A stretch of DNA of 13,092 nt, from assembly GCA_038239195.1 (NCBI GenBank), contig JBBSEZ010000283.1, forward strand, positions 1 to 13,092. The letters are read 5' to 3'. Position numbers and translations under genes: made by a program. The first letter of the stretch is position 1. Each line of letters opens with the position of its first letter. The notes beneath the pieces are model-generated. The model saw only the letters and a program-made list of their open reading frames with translations. It did not search any database and was not told the origin of the DNA. Positions 5,848 to 12,753 of the stretch are shown here, piece after piece. The stretch comes from JBBSEZ01 sp038239195 (lineage in GTDB: Bacteria; Planctomycetota; Planctomycetia; Gemmatales; Gemmataceae).

Positions 5848-7341
5848 ATGCCCCCCCACCGCCGCCATTTCCTCGCTGCCTCTGTCCTCGCCCTCGGCGA
5901 CAGGCTCACCCACGCCGCCGCCCCCAAAACTTCGCCCGCCAGTCCCTTCCTCGCCGGCAACTACGCTCCGGTGCGCGAGGAGATCGCCGCGGACAACCTC
6001 CGCGTGGTCGGCCGGCTCCCGTCCGACCTCGAAGGCATGTTCGTGCGCAACGGCCCCAACCCCCAGTTCGAGCCCCGCAACGCCTACCACTGGTTCGACG
6101 GCGACGGCATGCTGCACGGCGTTCTCGTCCGCGACGGCAGGGCCAGCTACCGCAACCGCTACGTCCGCACCGAGGGCTGGCAGGAGGAGCGCAAGGCCAG
6201 CAAGGCGCTCTACGACGGGCTCCTCGGCATGCCAAACCTCAAGAAGCTCGCGCGCGGCAAGGACGGCTTCAAGAACTCCGCCAACACCGCCCTCATCTGG
6301 CACAACGGCCAGCTCCTCGCCCTCTGGGAAGGCGGCGCCCCCCACGCCGTCCGCGTGCCCGACCTCGCCACCCTCGGCCGGCATACCTTCGGCGGCAAGC
6401 TCAAGCACGCCTGCACCGCCCATCCCAAGATCGACCCCGCCACCGGCGAGATGATGTTCTTCGGCTACCAGCCGGTGCGGCCCTACGTTCAGTACAGCGT
6501 CGCCAACGCCAGGGGCGTTCTCGTCCGCACCACGCCCATCGACGTCCCGCGCCCCGTGATGATGCACGACTTCGCCGTCACGGCCCGCCACACCATCTTC
6601 ATGGACCTGCCCGTCACGTTCCACTTCGGCCGTGCCCTGCGCGGCCGACCGGCCTTCGCCTACGAGCCGCAACACGGCGCCCGCTTCGGCGTGTTGCCCC
6701 GGCACGGCAAGGGCAGCGACGTGAAGTGGTTCGCCTCTCCGGCCTGCTACGTTTTCCACACGCTCAACGCCTGCGACGACGGCGACGAGGTGGTGTTGCT
6801 GGCCAGCCGGATGAAGGCCTTCCCCGCGACCATCGTCCCGCCCGACAGCATGACCGACCGCCAGCTCGAGCGCGAGGGCGCGTCGCTCTACCGCTGGCGC
6901 TTCAATCTGAAAACCGGCAAGGTGCGCGAGGGCCCCGTCGATGACGTGGCCGCCGACTTCCCCCGCCTCCACGACGGCTACCTGGGCCGCAAGGCGCGCC
7001 ACGGCTACTTGATGCGCCTCAAGATGGACGGCTTCCTCAAGTACGACCTCGACCGCGGGACCAGCGAGGCGCACGCCCTGGGCAAGGGCCGTTTCGCCAG
7101 CGAGGGCGTCTTCGTGCCGAGACCGGGCGCCCGCCGCGAGGACGACGGCTGGCTGGTGGCCTACGTCTACGACGCGGCGGCGGGCAAGAGCGAGATGGTC
7201 GTGATCGAGGCCGGGGACTTCCGGGCCCGGCCCGTGGCGCGCGTGCTGCTGCCGGCGCGGGTGCCGTACGGGTTTCATGGGACGTGGCTGCCGGTCGCCG
7301 TGCTGCGCGAGCCGAAGGCGGGGAGGAAAGGCCCCGGTTGA
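5848..7341 (+). CDS. Carotenoid cleavage oxygenase (RPE65 / lignostilbene dioxygenase family), Tat-exported
   Basis: The family cleaves double bonds of carotenoids, apocarotenoids or stilbenes using a non-haem Fe(II) held by four histidines in a seven-bladed propeller. The protein has 497 aa, a normal length. The four ligands are visible in family context: H192 (TAHPKIDP), H240 (MMHDF), H304 (VFHTLNA) and H477 (GFHGTW). Second-shell glutamates fit ALWEGG (E161) and ASEGVFVPRPGA (E419). The N-terminal FVRNGPNPQFEP, YHWFDGDGMLHG block is typical. ATG 5848 is chosen for AAGGA upstream and for the N-terminus HRRHFLAASVLALG, a twin-arginine signal ending near THAAA, which predicts export of the folded enzyme. 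An ATG at 5773 would add 25 poor residues before the signal. The substrate cannot be read from sequence, and no carotenoid synthesis gene is adjacent. Confidence 0.93.
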   Translation: MPPHRRHFLAASVLALGDRLTHAAAPKTSPASPFLAGNYAPVREEIAADNLRVVGRLPSDLEGMFVRNGPNPQFEPRNAYHWFDGDGMLHGVLVRDGRASYRNRYVRTEGWQEERKASKALYDGLLGMPNLKKLARGKDGFKNSANTALIWHNGQLLALWEGGAPHAVRVPDLATLGRHTFGGKLKHACTAHPKIDPATGEMMFFGYQPVRPYVQYSVANARGVLVRTTPIDVPRPVMMHDFAVTARHTIFMDLPVTFHFGRALRGRPAFAYEPQHGARFGVLPRHGKGSDVKWFASPACYVFHTLNACDDGDEVVLLASRMKAFPATIVPPDSMTDRQLEREGASLYRWRFNLKTGKVREGPVDDVAADFPRLHDGYLGRKARHGYLMRLKMDGFLKYDLDRGTSEAHALGKGRFASEGVFVPRPGARREDDGWLVAYVYDAAAGKSEMVVIEAGDFRARPVARVLLPARVPYGFHGTWLPVAVLREPKAGRKGPG

Positions 7342-7445
7342 ACTTGACCGTGCTGCGCAGATGTGGAAACTGGGCCCTTCACCTCGGCTGTAGGGAATGC
7401 CCTCCGTGGCGTTCCGCCAGGCCGCCCCGTTCAGAAGGACCGAGC

Positions 7446-7682
7446 ATGACCGTCCCGAAGGCAAGTGACATCCGCGTCGGCGATCATCTCCACCTCACGG
7501 ACGCCCCCCTCGGGATCGAGTTCACGATCCTGGCCGAGGGGGAACTGGGCCGCGAAGTCGTCGTGGTCGCCCACGACTTCATCGTCCTCCTGGGCGAGGG
7601 GGCGCACCTCTCCACGCGCGTCCCGAAGTACCTGCTCTCCGCCCCGCGGGCCGCCTTCGAGCCGCGCCCTGGCGCGGCGTGA
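7446..7682 (+). CDS. Small protein of unknown function
   Basis: The protein has 78 aa. ATG 7446 follows AGAAGGAC with good spacing. The sequence (SDIRVGDHLHLTDAPLGIEF, LGREVVVVAHDFIVLLGEG, VPKYLLSAPRAAF) suggests a small beta-rich domain: short strands with G and D turns, no signal peptide, no membrane segment, no cysteine. I do not recognise the family. It lies 104 bases after the carotenoid oxygenase on the same strand, could be read from the same transcript, and ends 211 bases before a convergent gene. Coding character (third-position GC, clean ribosome site) supports a real gene. Confidence 0.6.
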   Translation: MTVPKASDIRVGDHLHLTDAPLGIEFTILAEGELGREVVVVAHDFIVLLGEGAHLSTRVPKYLLSAPRAAFEPRPGAA

Positions 7683-7713
7683 AAAGGCCCTCGTCCCGTC
7701 AGCCACAGTCAAT

Positions 7714-7743
7714 GGGGCCCGGGCCCCGCCGAGGAGCGGCGGG
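7714..7743. other. Palindrome and hairpin after the small gene
   Basis: GGGGCCCGGGCCCC at 7714-7727 is a perfect 14-base palindrome. It overlaps a second stem, CCCGCCG (7725-7731) with CGGCGGG (7737-7743) around a five-base loop. There is no T-run on either side, so it is not a typical intrinsic terminator, but it lies where transcripts from both strands should end. Confidence 0.5.
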
Positions 7744-7782
7744 CCACATTGGCCTCAGGCGAGCGGCAGGGAAAGGCATGCT

Positions 7783-7834
7783 TGTAGGACGGCCCTCCCG
7801 AGCCGTCCGGACAGCTCAGGAGGGCCGTCCTACA
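7783..7834. repeat. 52-bp near-perfect palindrome in a convergent gap
   Basis: Arms TGTAGGACGGCCCTCC (7783-7798) and GGAGGGCCGTCCTACA (7819-7834) are exact inverted repeats of 16 bases. The 20 bases between them are also nearly self-complementary around GTCCGGAC, leaving only two unpaired positions (7799/7818 and 7804/7813). The whole could form a 26-bp hairpin or cruciform. It has no coding content and no T-tail. The form is that of dispersed intergenic palindromes (REP- or MITE-like) or a two-way transcription barrier. Confidence 0.85.
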
Positions 7835-7893
7835 GCAAACCAACTCCTGCCCGTCTCCTCGGCCCCGGCCACGACGTCGAGGACCGACGGCGG

Positions 7894-10020
7894 TCATTTC
7901 TTCTTCCCCGCCTCCTCGCGAAAGGCGTCGTAGAAGCCGCGCGTCATGGCCCGCGCCGATGGCGGCAAGCGCTGCCGGTCGAGGGCGGCCGGCGCCTCCT
8001 GCGCCGCCTTCTGGATCTCGCCCTTCATCTCTCCGTGCTTGCGCGGCCCATCGAGCTTGAACCCGCCGTCGAAGCCCCCCGTGCCGACGACGTCCAGCTT
8101 GCCCTTGTCGAGCTCGCCGCCGGCCCACTTGTCCTCCGAGCCTGTCGGCCCGTCCTTGCCCTCTGGCCGGCGACCCGCGCCGATGCCGCCCTGGTTGGAC
8201 GCCGCCCGGGCCAGCGCGCGCCGCAACTCCCGCACGCGCGCCGCCTCCTGCTGCAACTGCCGCTGCTCGTCGCTGCGGTCCATCTCGCCCAGTTTCTTGC
8301 CCGCCTCCGCCAGCTTTTTGGCCGCCTCTCCGTCCTTGCCCTCCTTCATCAACTCCTTGCTCTCCTTCAGCGCGTCGGCCGCCCCCTTGAGCGCCTTTTT
8401 GTCGCCGTCCAGTTTGTCGCCGTTCTTCTTCAACTCGTCCTGCTCGCGCTGGAGCTCCTCGCGCTCCTTCTGCGTCTCCTCCTTGTTGATCTTCGCTTCC
8501 TTTTCCTTCTTCTCGATCTCGTCCTGCTTCTCCTTCAGCTCCTTCTCCTTGAGGGCCTTCTTCTCGTCGTCCAGCTTTTCTTCGTTCTTCTTCAACTGGT
8601 CTTGCTCGCGCTGCAGCTGCTCGCGCTCCTTCTGCGCCTTCTCCGTGTTGCTCTCCGCCTCCTTTTCCTTCTTCTCGATCTCGTCCTGCTTCTCCTTCAG
8701 CTCCTTCTCCTGTTCCTCCTTCTTGCGCGACAGTCTCTCCGCGGTGTCCTGCAAGTCGTCGAGCTGCTTTTTCAGCTCTTCCTTCTCCTTCTTGCTCGCC
8801 GCCTCCTGTTCGCGGTCGAGCTGGTCTTCCTTCTTCTCCAGCTTCTTCTTCAGCCGGTCCTGCTCTTTTTCGCGTTTCTCCTTCTCCCGGCTGAGCCGCT
8901 CCAGTTCGCCCTCCGCCTCCTTGCGCTGTTCGTCGTCGAGCTTCTCGTCCTTGTTCTTGAGCTTCTTCTTCAGTCGATCGGCCTTGTCTTCGTCCTTCTT
9001 CTTCTCTTCCTCGAGCTTATTGAGCTTCTCCTCGGCTGCCTTGCGGTCCTCGTCCTTCTTGACCTTCTTCTTCAGCCGGTCCTTCTCTTCTTTCTCCAGT
9101 TGCCGGCTCAGTCGCTCGGCGGCCTCCTGGGCGGCCTTGAAATCGCCCTCCCGGAAGGCCTTGACGAGGTCCTTGGCGGGGCCGTCCTTCTGCACCTGCT
9201 TCTTGCGGAGCCGATCGATCTGCTTGACCTGCTCCTTGAAGGCGTCGATGCGGTCGGCCTCGGCCTTGATCTCCTTGCGGATGTCGTCATCGAGCTTGGT
9301 GGCCTTCTTGAGCCCCTCGCGCAGGTCGTCCGTGGTATCGCGCGGCGCGGCGACCACTTCCTCCACCCCGCTCTGAATTCGCCTCACCTTGCTGGAAGGC
9401 GGCCGGTCGGTCGGCTTCTGGGCGGGGCGCTTGGCAATCTGCTGGAACTTCTTGGCGAGCTCCGCCTTGGCCTCGGGCGACAACTTCGCGTCGTCCTGCG
9501 CGTTCGCCTCGCTCGGCGGCCCGGTCGGTTGCCACAGCAACCCCAGTAGCACCAGCGCCAGCACGCCGACCGGCACCAGGGCGGCGGGCCGCCACGGCAC
9601 GCGCACCGGAAAGCGGTCGGCCAAGCGCAAGGGGGCGAGGCGCGCATGGGCGTCGGCCAGCAGCGCTTGTCCGGCCGAGGTGACCGCCTGCTCCGGAGCG
9701 AGCATCAGGCTGGTGGTCACGCGCTCCTTCAGGCCGAAGCGCTCGTCGAGCGACAGCGCCACGTCCACCGGGGAGGGGGCCCGGCGCAGCGCCGCGGCCA
9801 GCGCGGTGAGGGTGGCGATGCCCAGCAATCCGCCCACCACGGCCCAGCGCGCCCACGGCGGGGCGCTGGCCCAGACGTAAGGCTGGGCGACGAACCACCC
9901 GACCGCGAGCACCAGCGCGATGGCCCACGCCCAGGCGAGCGCGGCCAACAGAAGGCCCAGGACCAGGCGGCGGCGCGCCCGGGCGATTTGCTGCGTCAGC
10001 GCGGAAGAGCTCTCGGCCAT
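7894..10020 (-). CDS. Membrane-anchored coiled-coil protein of unknown function
   Basis: The protein has 708 aa. ATG 10020 is chosen over 10104 because AGAGG lies eight bases upstream and a promoter lies at 10069-10098, inside the longer reading. Three membrane segments fit: about 19-43, 57-78 and 146-163. Between the second and third is a soluble stretch (PSPVDVALSLDERFGLKERV). After the third comes a very long Lys/Glu-rich coiled coil (about 240-600), then a Gly-rich tail ending in a helical segment (PSARAMTRGFYDAFREEAGK). The membrane part resembles planctomycete proteins I link loosely with DUF4175-like families, without certainty. It contains a tandem 54-residue duplication. It may be a structural or tethering protein of the inner membrane with the coiled coil on one face. 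Antisense frames are open only because of codon bias. Confidence 0.8.
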   Translation of the reverse strand: MAESSSALTQQIARARRRLVLGLLLAALAWAWAIALVLAVGWFVAQPYVWASAPPWARWAVVGGLLGIATLTALAAALRRAPSPVDVALSLDERFGLKERVTTSLMLAPEQAVTSAGQALLADAHARLAPLRLADRFPVRVPWRPAALVPVGVLALVLLGLLWQPTGPPSEANAQDDAKLSPEAKAELAKKFQQIAKRPAQKPTDRPPSSKVRRIQSGVEEVVAAPRDTTDDLREGLKKATKLDDDIRKEIKAEADRIDAFKEQVKQIDRLRKKQVQKDGPAKDLVKAFREGDFKAAQEAAERLSRQLEKEEKDRLKKKVKKDEDRKAAEEKLNKLEEEKKKDEDKADRLKKKLKNKDEKLDDEQRKEAEGELERLSREKEKREKEQDRLKKKLEKKEDQLDREQEAASKKEKEELKKQLDDLQDTAERLSRKKEEQEKELKEKQDEIEKKEKEAESNTEKAQKEREQLQREQDQLKKNEEKLDDEKKALKEKELKEKQDEIEKKEKEAKINKEETQKEREELQREQDELKKNGDKLDGDKKALKGAADALKESKELMKEGKDGEAAKKLAEAGKKLGEMDRSDEQRQLQQEAARVRELRRALARAASNQGGIGAGRRPEGKDGPTGSEDKWAGGELDKGKLDVVGTGGFDGGFKLDGPRKHGEMKGEIQKAAQEAPAALDRQRLPPSARAMTRGFYDAFREEAGKKK
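8383..8706 (-). repeat. Tandem 162-bp duplication inside the coiled-coil gene
   Basis: Two adjacent units of 162 bp (8706-8545 and 8544-8383 on the minus strand) each encode 54 residues starting KELKEKQDEIEKKEKEA and ending DDEKKALK or DGDKKALK. CCTTTTCCTT recurs at 8499 and 8661, exactly 162 bases apart. A unit of 54 residues is not a whole number of heptads (7.7), so the second copy enters in a shifted coiled-coil phase. Confidence 0.9.
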
Positions 10021-10030
10021 GACGATACCT

Positions 10031-10065
10031 CTGGGTGGGGCCTTGCGAAGAATGCGGCCCCCCAG
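10031..10065 (-). promoter_or_regulatory. Leader hairpin over the start region of the coiled-coil gene
   Basis: CTGGGTGGGGCC (10031-10042) pairs with GGCCCCCCAG (10056-10065) apart from a two-base bulge, with a 13-base loop. On the minus strand it forms in the leader directly before the AGAGG ribosome site and ATG 10020. It could slow or protect the message. It has no T-run and is not a terminator in this direction. Confidence 0.5.
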
Positions 10066-10068
10066 AAA

Positions 10069-10098
10069 AGTATATCCGCCTCGGCGCGGGGGCGACAA
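10069..10098 (-). promoter_or_regulatory. Sigma70-like promoter for the coiled-coil gene
   Basis: On the minus strand, TTGTCG (10098-10093) and TATACT (10074-10069) are separated by 18 bases. Predicted transcription start is near 10062, about 42 bases before ATG 10020. This is the best housekeeping-type promoter match in the window. It lies downstream of the YTV-like gene stop at 10132, so the coiled-coil gene is probably transcribed on its own. Confidence 0.55.
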
Positions 10099-10131
10099 CG
10101 ACAATCGCCCAGAACGGCGCGGAGGGGGCGA

Positions 10132-11094
10132 TCAGTTGCAGCAGCTCGGCTGGCAGCTCGGCTTGCAGCTCTTGTGATGGCCGCCGAAGCCCTTGAACTT
10201 GCTCATCAGGCTACAGCGGTGGCTGGTCGTGCAGCTGACGCTGCAGCAGTCCACCGCCACCTGCTTCTGGACGGTGCGGCACACCATCCGGCAGGCCGTG
10301 TACTTCTCGACCACCGGGACGCAGCGATTGCAGGTCCGGGTGGCCTCATAGGGGACCTTGCGGGGGACCAGGACACAGTAGCTCTCGGTCTTGCACTCGG
10401 GGACGCACTTGCAGACCGCGACCTTGCGCACCTGGGTCGTGCAGACCCGCTTCATGACCGTCACCTGGCAGGTCTCCTGGACCGTCTGGCAGGTGCGCAC
10501 CATCTTGGTGCAGGGCACTTCGATCCACACCTTGCAGGGCACCCACACCTTGACGGTCTTGGTCGGCTGGCAGACCGGGGCGCACGGGTCGCACGGGTCG
10601 GTCTTGTGCTTCTTGAAGCACCCGAAGAGGGAGTGGGCCGGCACTTCGCGGCACTCGTAGTGGCCCTGATCGACGCACTTGCGGGTGCACGTGGTCACCG
10701 GGTTGCACGTCCACACCTTCTTGCACACGGTGCGCGTCTCGACCGTCGGGACGCAGGTCCAGGTGGTGTACGGCTTGTCCACGTACTCGGTGACGTAGCG
10801 GTTGCACGTCACCTGTCGGGTGCGCGTCTCCGAGACGCACTCGGTGCGGTACGCAGTGTACTTCTCCGTGTAACACTGGTTGCGGTAAACGGTGCGGGTG
10901 GCCTCGTAGTTCTCGGGCACCCACTCGTTGACCGTCACCGTCTGCGTGGTCGGGCCGCAGCAGCCCGCCGCGCTCGAGCTGGCTGCCCCATCGCAGCAGG
11001 AGCTGCCGGCCCCGTGGCTGGCCTGGGCGGGCAGGCCCAGCGTGGCGAGAACGACGCCCGCCAACGCGGCAGCGCGAACGCTGGTCATAGACAT
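10132..11094 (-). CDS. Secreted cysteine-rich YTV-like protein
   Basis: The protein has 320 aa with a Sec signal peptide (RAAALAGVVLATLGLPAQA, cleavage near residue 25). ATG 11094 is chosen over ATG 11088 because the paralog at 12470 has the same leader (GGAGAAGT before ATG) and the same 27-residue N-terminal length. The mature part repeats short Tyr/Thr/Val/Cys strands (YEATRTVYRNQCYTEKYTAY, TKTVKVWVPCKVWIEVPC, YTACRMVCRTVQKQV). It has 38 cysteines by my count, about 12 percent. The tail is GGHHKSCKPSCQPSCCN. The style resembles the planctomycete YTV family (Pfam YTV), thought to be envelope proteins; this is from memory. The many cysteines suggest disulfide cross-linking outside the membrane. 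It shares KCVDQGHYECREVPA and SETRTRQ with the paralog. Confidence 0.8.
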   Translation of the reverse strand: MSMTSVRAAALAGVVLATLGLPAQASHGAGSSCCDGAASSSAAGCCGPTTQTVTVNEWVPENYEATRTVYRNQCYTEKYTAYRTECVSETRTRQVTCNRYVTEYVDKPYTTWTCVPTVETRTVCKKVWTCNPVTTCTRKCVDQGHYECREVPAHSLFGCFKKHKTDPCDPCAPVCQPTKTVKVWVPCKVWIEVPCTKMVRTCQTVQETCQVTVMKRVCTTQVRKVAVCKCVPECKTESYCVLVPRKVPYEATRTCNRCVPVVEKYTACRMVCRTVQKQVAVDCCSVSCTTSHRCSLMSKFKGFGGHHKSCKPSCQPSCCN

Positions 11095-11175
11095 TCCTAC
11101 TTCTCCTATCCGGTTCCGCTGGAGCCTCGCTCGGGCAAACCCAATTTGCTTCGCTGAGGTTCAGCACAGTCACCG

Positions 11176-11203
11176 ACTGCACTCACAATATGCCCCATCT
11201 CCG
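11176..11203 (-). promoter_or_regulatory. Shared upstream element, copy 1 (cysteine-rich paralog)
   Basis: On the minus strand, AGATGGGGCATATTGTG followed by AGTGCAGT lies 82 bases before ATG 11094. The copy upstream of the other paralog matches it at 21 of 25 positions by eye. TATTGT could be a -10, giving a leader of about 80 bases; the GGGCATA core may be recognised by a specific sigma factor or regulator. Surrounding sequence is much less similar. Confidence 0.5.
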
Positions 11204-11320
11204 TAGTCTGGGAAAGGAACTGGGGATTGTTGAGTGAAGAAAAAGGACAGAAGTGCGGCCCTCTTTGCCGGCGCCGCCGAGGATGTGCCCCCTGCCGGAT
11301 TGGAGGAGAGAGGGCGCGCG

Positions 11321-11347
11321 AAAAAAGCCCCCGAGCGGGAGCTTTTT
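11321..11347 (-). terminator. Intrinsic terminator with T-run
   Basis: On the minus strand, AAAAAGCTCCCGCTCGGGGGCTTTTTT forms a hairpin (arms AAAAAGC and GCTTTTT, inner CCC/GGG, one mismatch) ending in six T. It lies about 85 bases past the stop of the YTV-like gene at 11433. The A-run on the other side would also let it work on the plus strand. Confidence 0.75.
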
Positions 11348-11371
11348 CTGAAGTCCGGGGCAAGAAACGCC

Positions 11372-11406
11372 GCAGGGCGCCGAAGCTCCTGGCTTCGGCG
11401 CCCTGC
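11372..11406 (-). terminator. Strong hairpin just after the YTV-like gene stop
   Basis: GCAGGGCGCCGAAGC (11372-11386) and GCTTCGGCGCCCTGC (11392-11406) form a perfect 15-bp stem with a five-base loop. It lies 26 bases past the stop codon at 11433. The minus-strand downstream sequence GGCGTTTCTTG is only weakly T-rich, so it may work as a terminator, or as a 3' message-stability stem ahead of the second terminator. Confidence 0.7.
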
Positions 11407-11432
11407 CGAGGTCGTTTCAACGGGGCCGCGAA

Positions 11433-12470
11433 TCAATCGCAGCAGCTGGCCTTGTGCCCGTGGCCGTGGCCCTTGCCGCCCATCTTGCCGAACAGGCGGT
11501 GCCCGCCGGAGCTGGAGGTCGGGACGGAGCTGTAGGTCGGGACGGCACAGGAGCTCTCGGCAACCTGGCGCTCGACCGTGCGGGCGACCATGCGGGTGGC
11601 CGTCACTTCGGTCTGGTAGGGCACGCTGCGAGCGACCTGGCGGGTCGCCTGGTAGGGGACCGTCCGGCAGACGATCCGGCTGGCCTCGTAGGCGACCTGG
11701 CGGGGCACCTGGACGGTGTAGGTCTCGGTCTTGACCACGGGAACGCACTTCTGGGTCGTGACCTTGCGCACTTCCTTGCTCTCGACCATCCGGTTGACCG
11801 TCACGTCGATCGTCTCGTTGACGGTGGTGCAGACCGCCTTGTTGTAGGTGCAGGGCACTTCGATCCACACCTTGTTGGGCACCCACACCTTGACCGTCTT
11901 GGTCGGGACGCACGGCTCGCAGCAGTCGCTCTTCTTGTGGAAGCACTTCTTGATGCGGCTGTGCATCGTGGGGGCGGGCACCTCGCGGCACTCCCAGTGA
12001 CCCTGATCGACGCACTTGCGCGTGACCGTGGTGACCGGCTGGTAGGAAACGACCGTCCGGCAGACGGTGCGCTTCTCGATCGAGGGCACGCAGTTCCAGA
12101 CCGACACGGTCACGTCGCTCGTCACGGCAACGTAGCTGTTGACCGTGAACTGCCGGGTGCGCGTCTCGGAGACGCAGTCGGTCCGGTAGGCCGTGAACTT
12201 CTCCGTGACGTTCTCGCTCTTGTAGGCCGTGTACGCCTCGCTGACGTACTCGGTCTTGTAGGCGGTGGCCATCGTCTTGTAGGTCTCGGGCACCCACTCG
12301 GTGAAGCGCACGGTGCGCATCGCGGGGGCACACGGGCTGCCGCAGTCGCTGGCGCACGGGGCGGCGCACGGCGTGTCGCAACCGCTGTTGTGACTGGCCT
12401 GGGCGGGGAGGCCCAGCGCGGCGAGCACCAGGCTGGCCAGCGCCCCGGCGCGGACGTTGGACGTGAACAT
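11433..12470 (-). CDS. Secreted YTV-like protein, Tyr/Val-rich paralog
   Basis: The protein has 345 aa. ATG 12470 is chosen because GGAGAAGTCGGC precedes it and a signal peptide follows (RAGALASLVLAALGLPAQA, cleavage near residue 25); a longer frame to 12704 would read through the promoter region. The mature part repeats short strands: TEWVPETYKTMATAYKTEYV, EKFTAYRTDCVSETRTRQF, ARSVPYQTEVTATRMVARTV. Blocks shared with the paralog include KCVDQGHWECREVPA, PTKTVKVWVP and KVWIEVPCT in the same order. By my count it has about 21 cysteines (6 percent), roughly half the density of the paralog, Tyr or Val often standing where the other has Cys. The tail GHGHGHKASCCD is His/Cys-rich. An envelope structural role is inferred from family resemblance. 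It is followed by two terminator hairpins and preceded by the shared promoter-like element. Confidence 0.82.
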   Translation of the reverse strand: MFTSNVRAGALASLVLAALGLPAQASHNSGCDTPCAAPCASDCGSPCAPAMRTVRFTEWVPETYKTMATAYKTEYVSEAYTAYKSENVTEKFTAYRTDCVSETRTRQFTVNSYVAVTSDVTVSVWNCVPSIEKRTVCRTVVSYQPVTTVTRKCVDQGHWECREVPAPTMHSRIKKCFHKKSDCCEPCVPTKTVKVWVPNKVWIEVPCTYNKAVCTTVNETIDVTVNRMVESKEVRKVTTQKCVPVVKTETYTVQVPRQVAYEASRIVCRTVPYQATRQVARSVPYQTEVTATRMVARTVERQVAESSCAVPTYSSVPTSSSGGHRLFGKMGGKGHGHGHKASCCD

Positions 12471-12553
12471 GCCGACTTCTCCTCGGGTGCAGGACACATC
12501 GACCCCGGGCTCGTCAAAACCACTCTGAGAGGCGGGATCGACTTCAGACGTGA

Positions 12554-12581
12554 ACTGTACCCACACTATGCCCGATCTGGA
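12554..12581 (-). promoter_or_regulatory. Shared upstream element, copy 2 (Tyr/Val-rich paralog)
   Basis: On the minus strand, AGATCGGGCATAGTGTG followed by GGTACAGT lies 84 bases before ATG 12470, almost the same distance as its match upstream of the cysteine-rich paralog. TAGTGT could serve as -10. An AT-rich stretch lies just upstream (12590-12625). Confidence 0.5.
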
Positions 12582-12704
12582 GAGTTTTGATAAGCCAAAT
12601 AGGTTAGATAAGATCGAAAAGACAAGGGGACAGGGTCGACTGTAGGGAAGTGCGCGAAGGGGCGTGGCGTAGCGGGGATAGAGGGGGGAAAGGCAGAGAA
12701 CCAA

Positions 12705-12744
12705 AGAAAACGGGCCCGCCCGAGGTTTTCGCCTTGAGCGGGCC
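12705..12744 (-). terminator. Intrinsic terminator of the Pro/Gly-rich gene
   Basis: On the minus strand, GGCCCGCTCAAGG and CCTCGGGCGGGCC pair with one mismatch and one wobble around CGAAAA, followed by CGTTTTCTTT. The hairpin occupies 12713-12744 and starts nine bases past the stop codon at 12754. It is a textbook layout for the gene that runs out of the right edge and separates it from the YTV-like gene promoter. Confidence 0.78.
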
Positions 12745-12753
12745 TTTCCGCGC

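Larger units (their letters stand above)
11095..11432 (-). other. Gap between the two YTV-like genes
   Basis: These 338 bases hold no convincing gene. From the upstream gene side (minus strand) they contain a 15-bp-stem hairpin (11372-11406), a terminator with T-run (11321-11347), then a less structured part, the shared promoter-like element (11176-11203) and an 80-base leader with GGAGAAGTAGGA before ATG 11094. The layout shows that the two paralogs are separate transcription units and not an operon. Confidence 0.7.

Noticed and set aside
5803..7464. Long minus-strand open frame opposite the carotenoid oxygenase
   Set aside because: Shadow of high-GC third positions. The plus-strand frame has all catalytic residues.
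7465..9549. Long plus-strand open frame rich in Leu
   Set aside because: It is the antisense of the Lys/Glu coiled coil: AAG/GAG codons read as CTT/CTC. It has no ribosome site and no domain.
9646..11157. Plus-strand open frame across the coiled-coil start and the cysteine-rich gene
   Set aside because: It spans two supported minus-strand genes and their promoter and has repetitive Ala/Gly/His/Arg content without domains.
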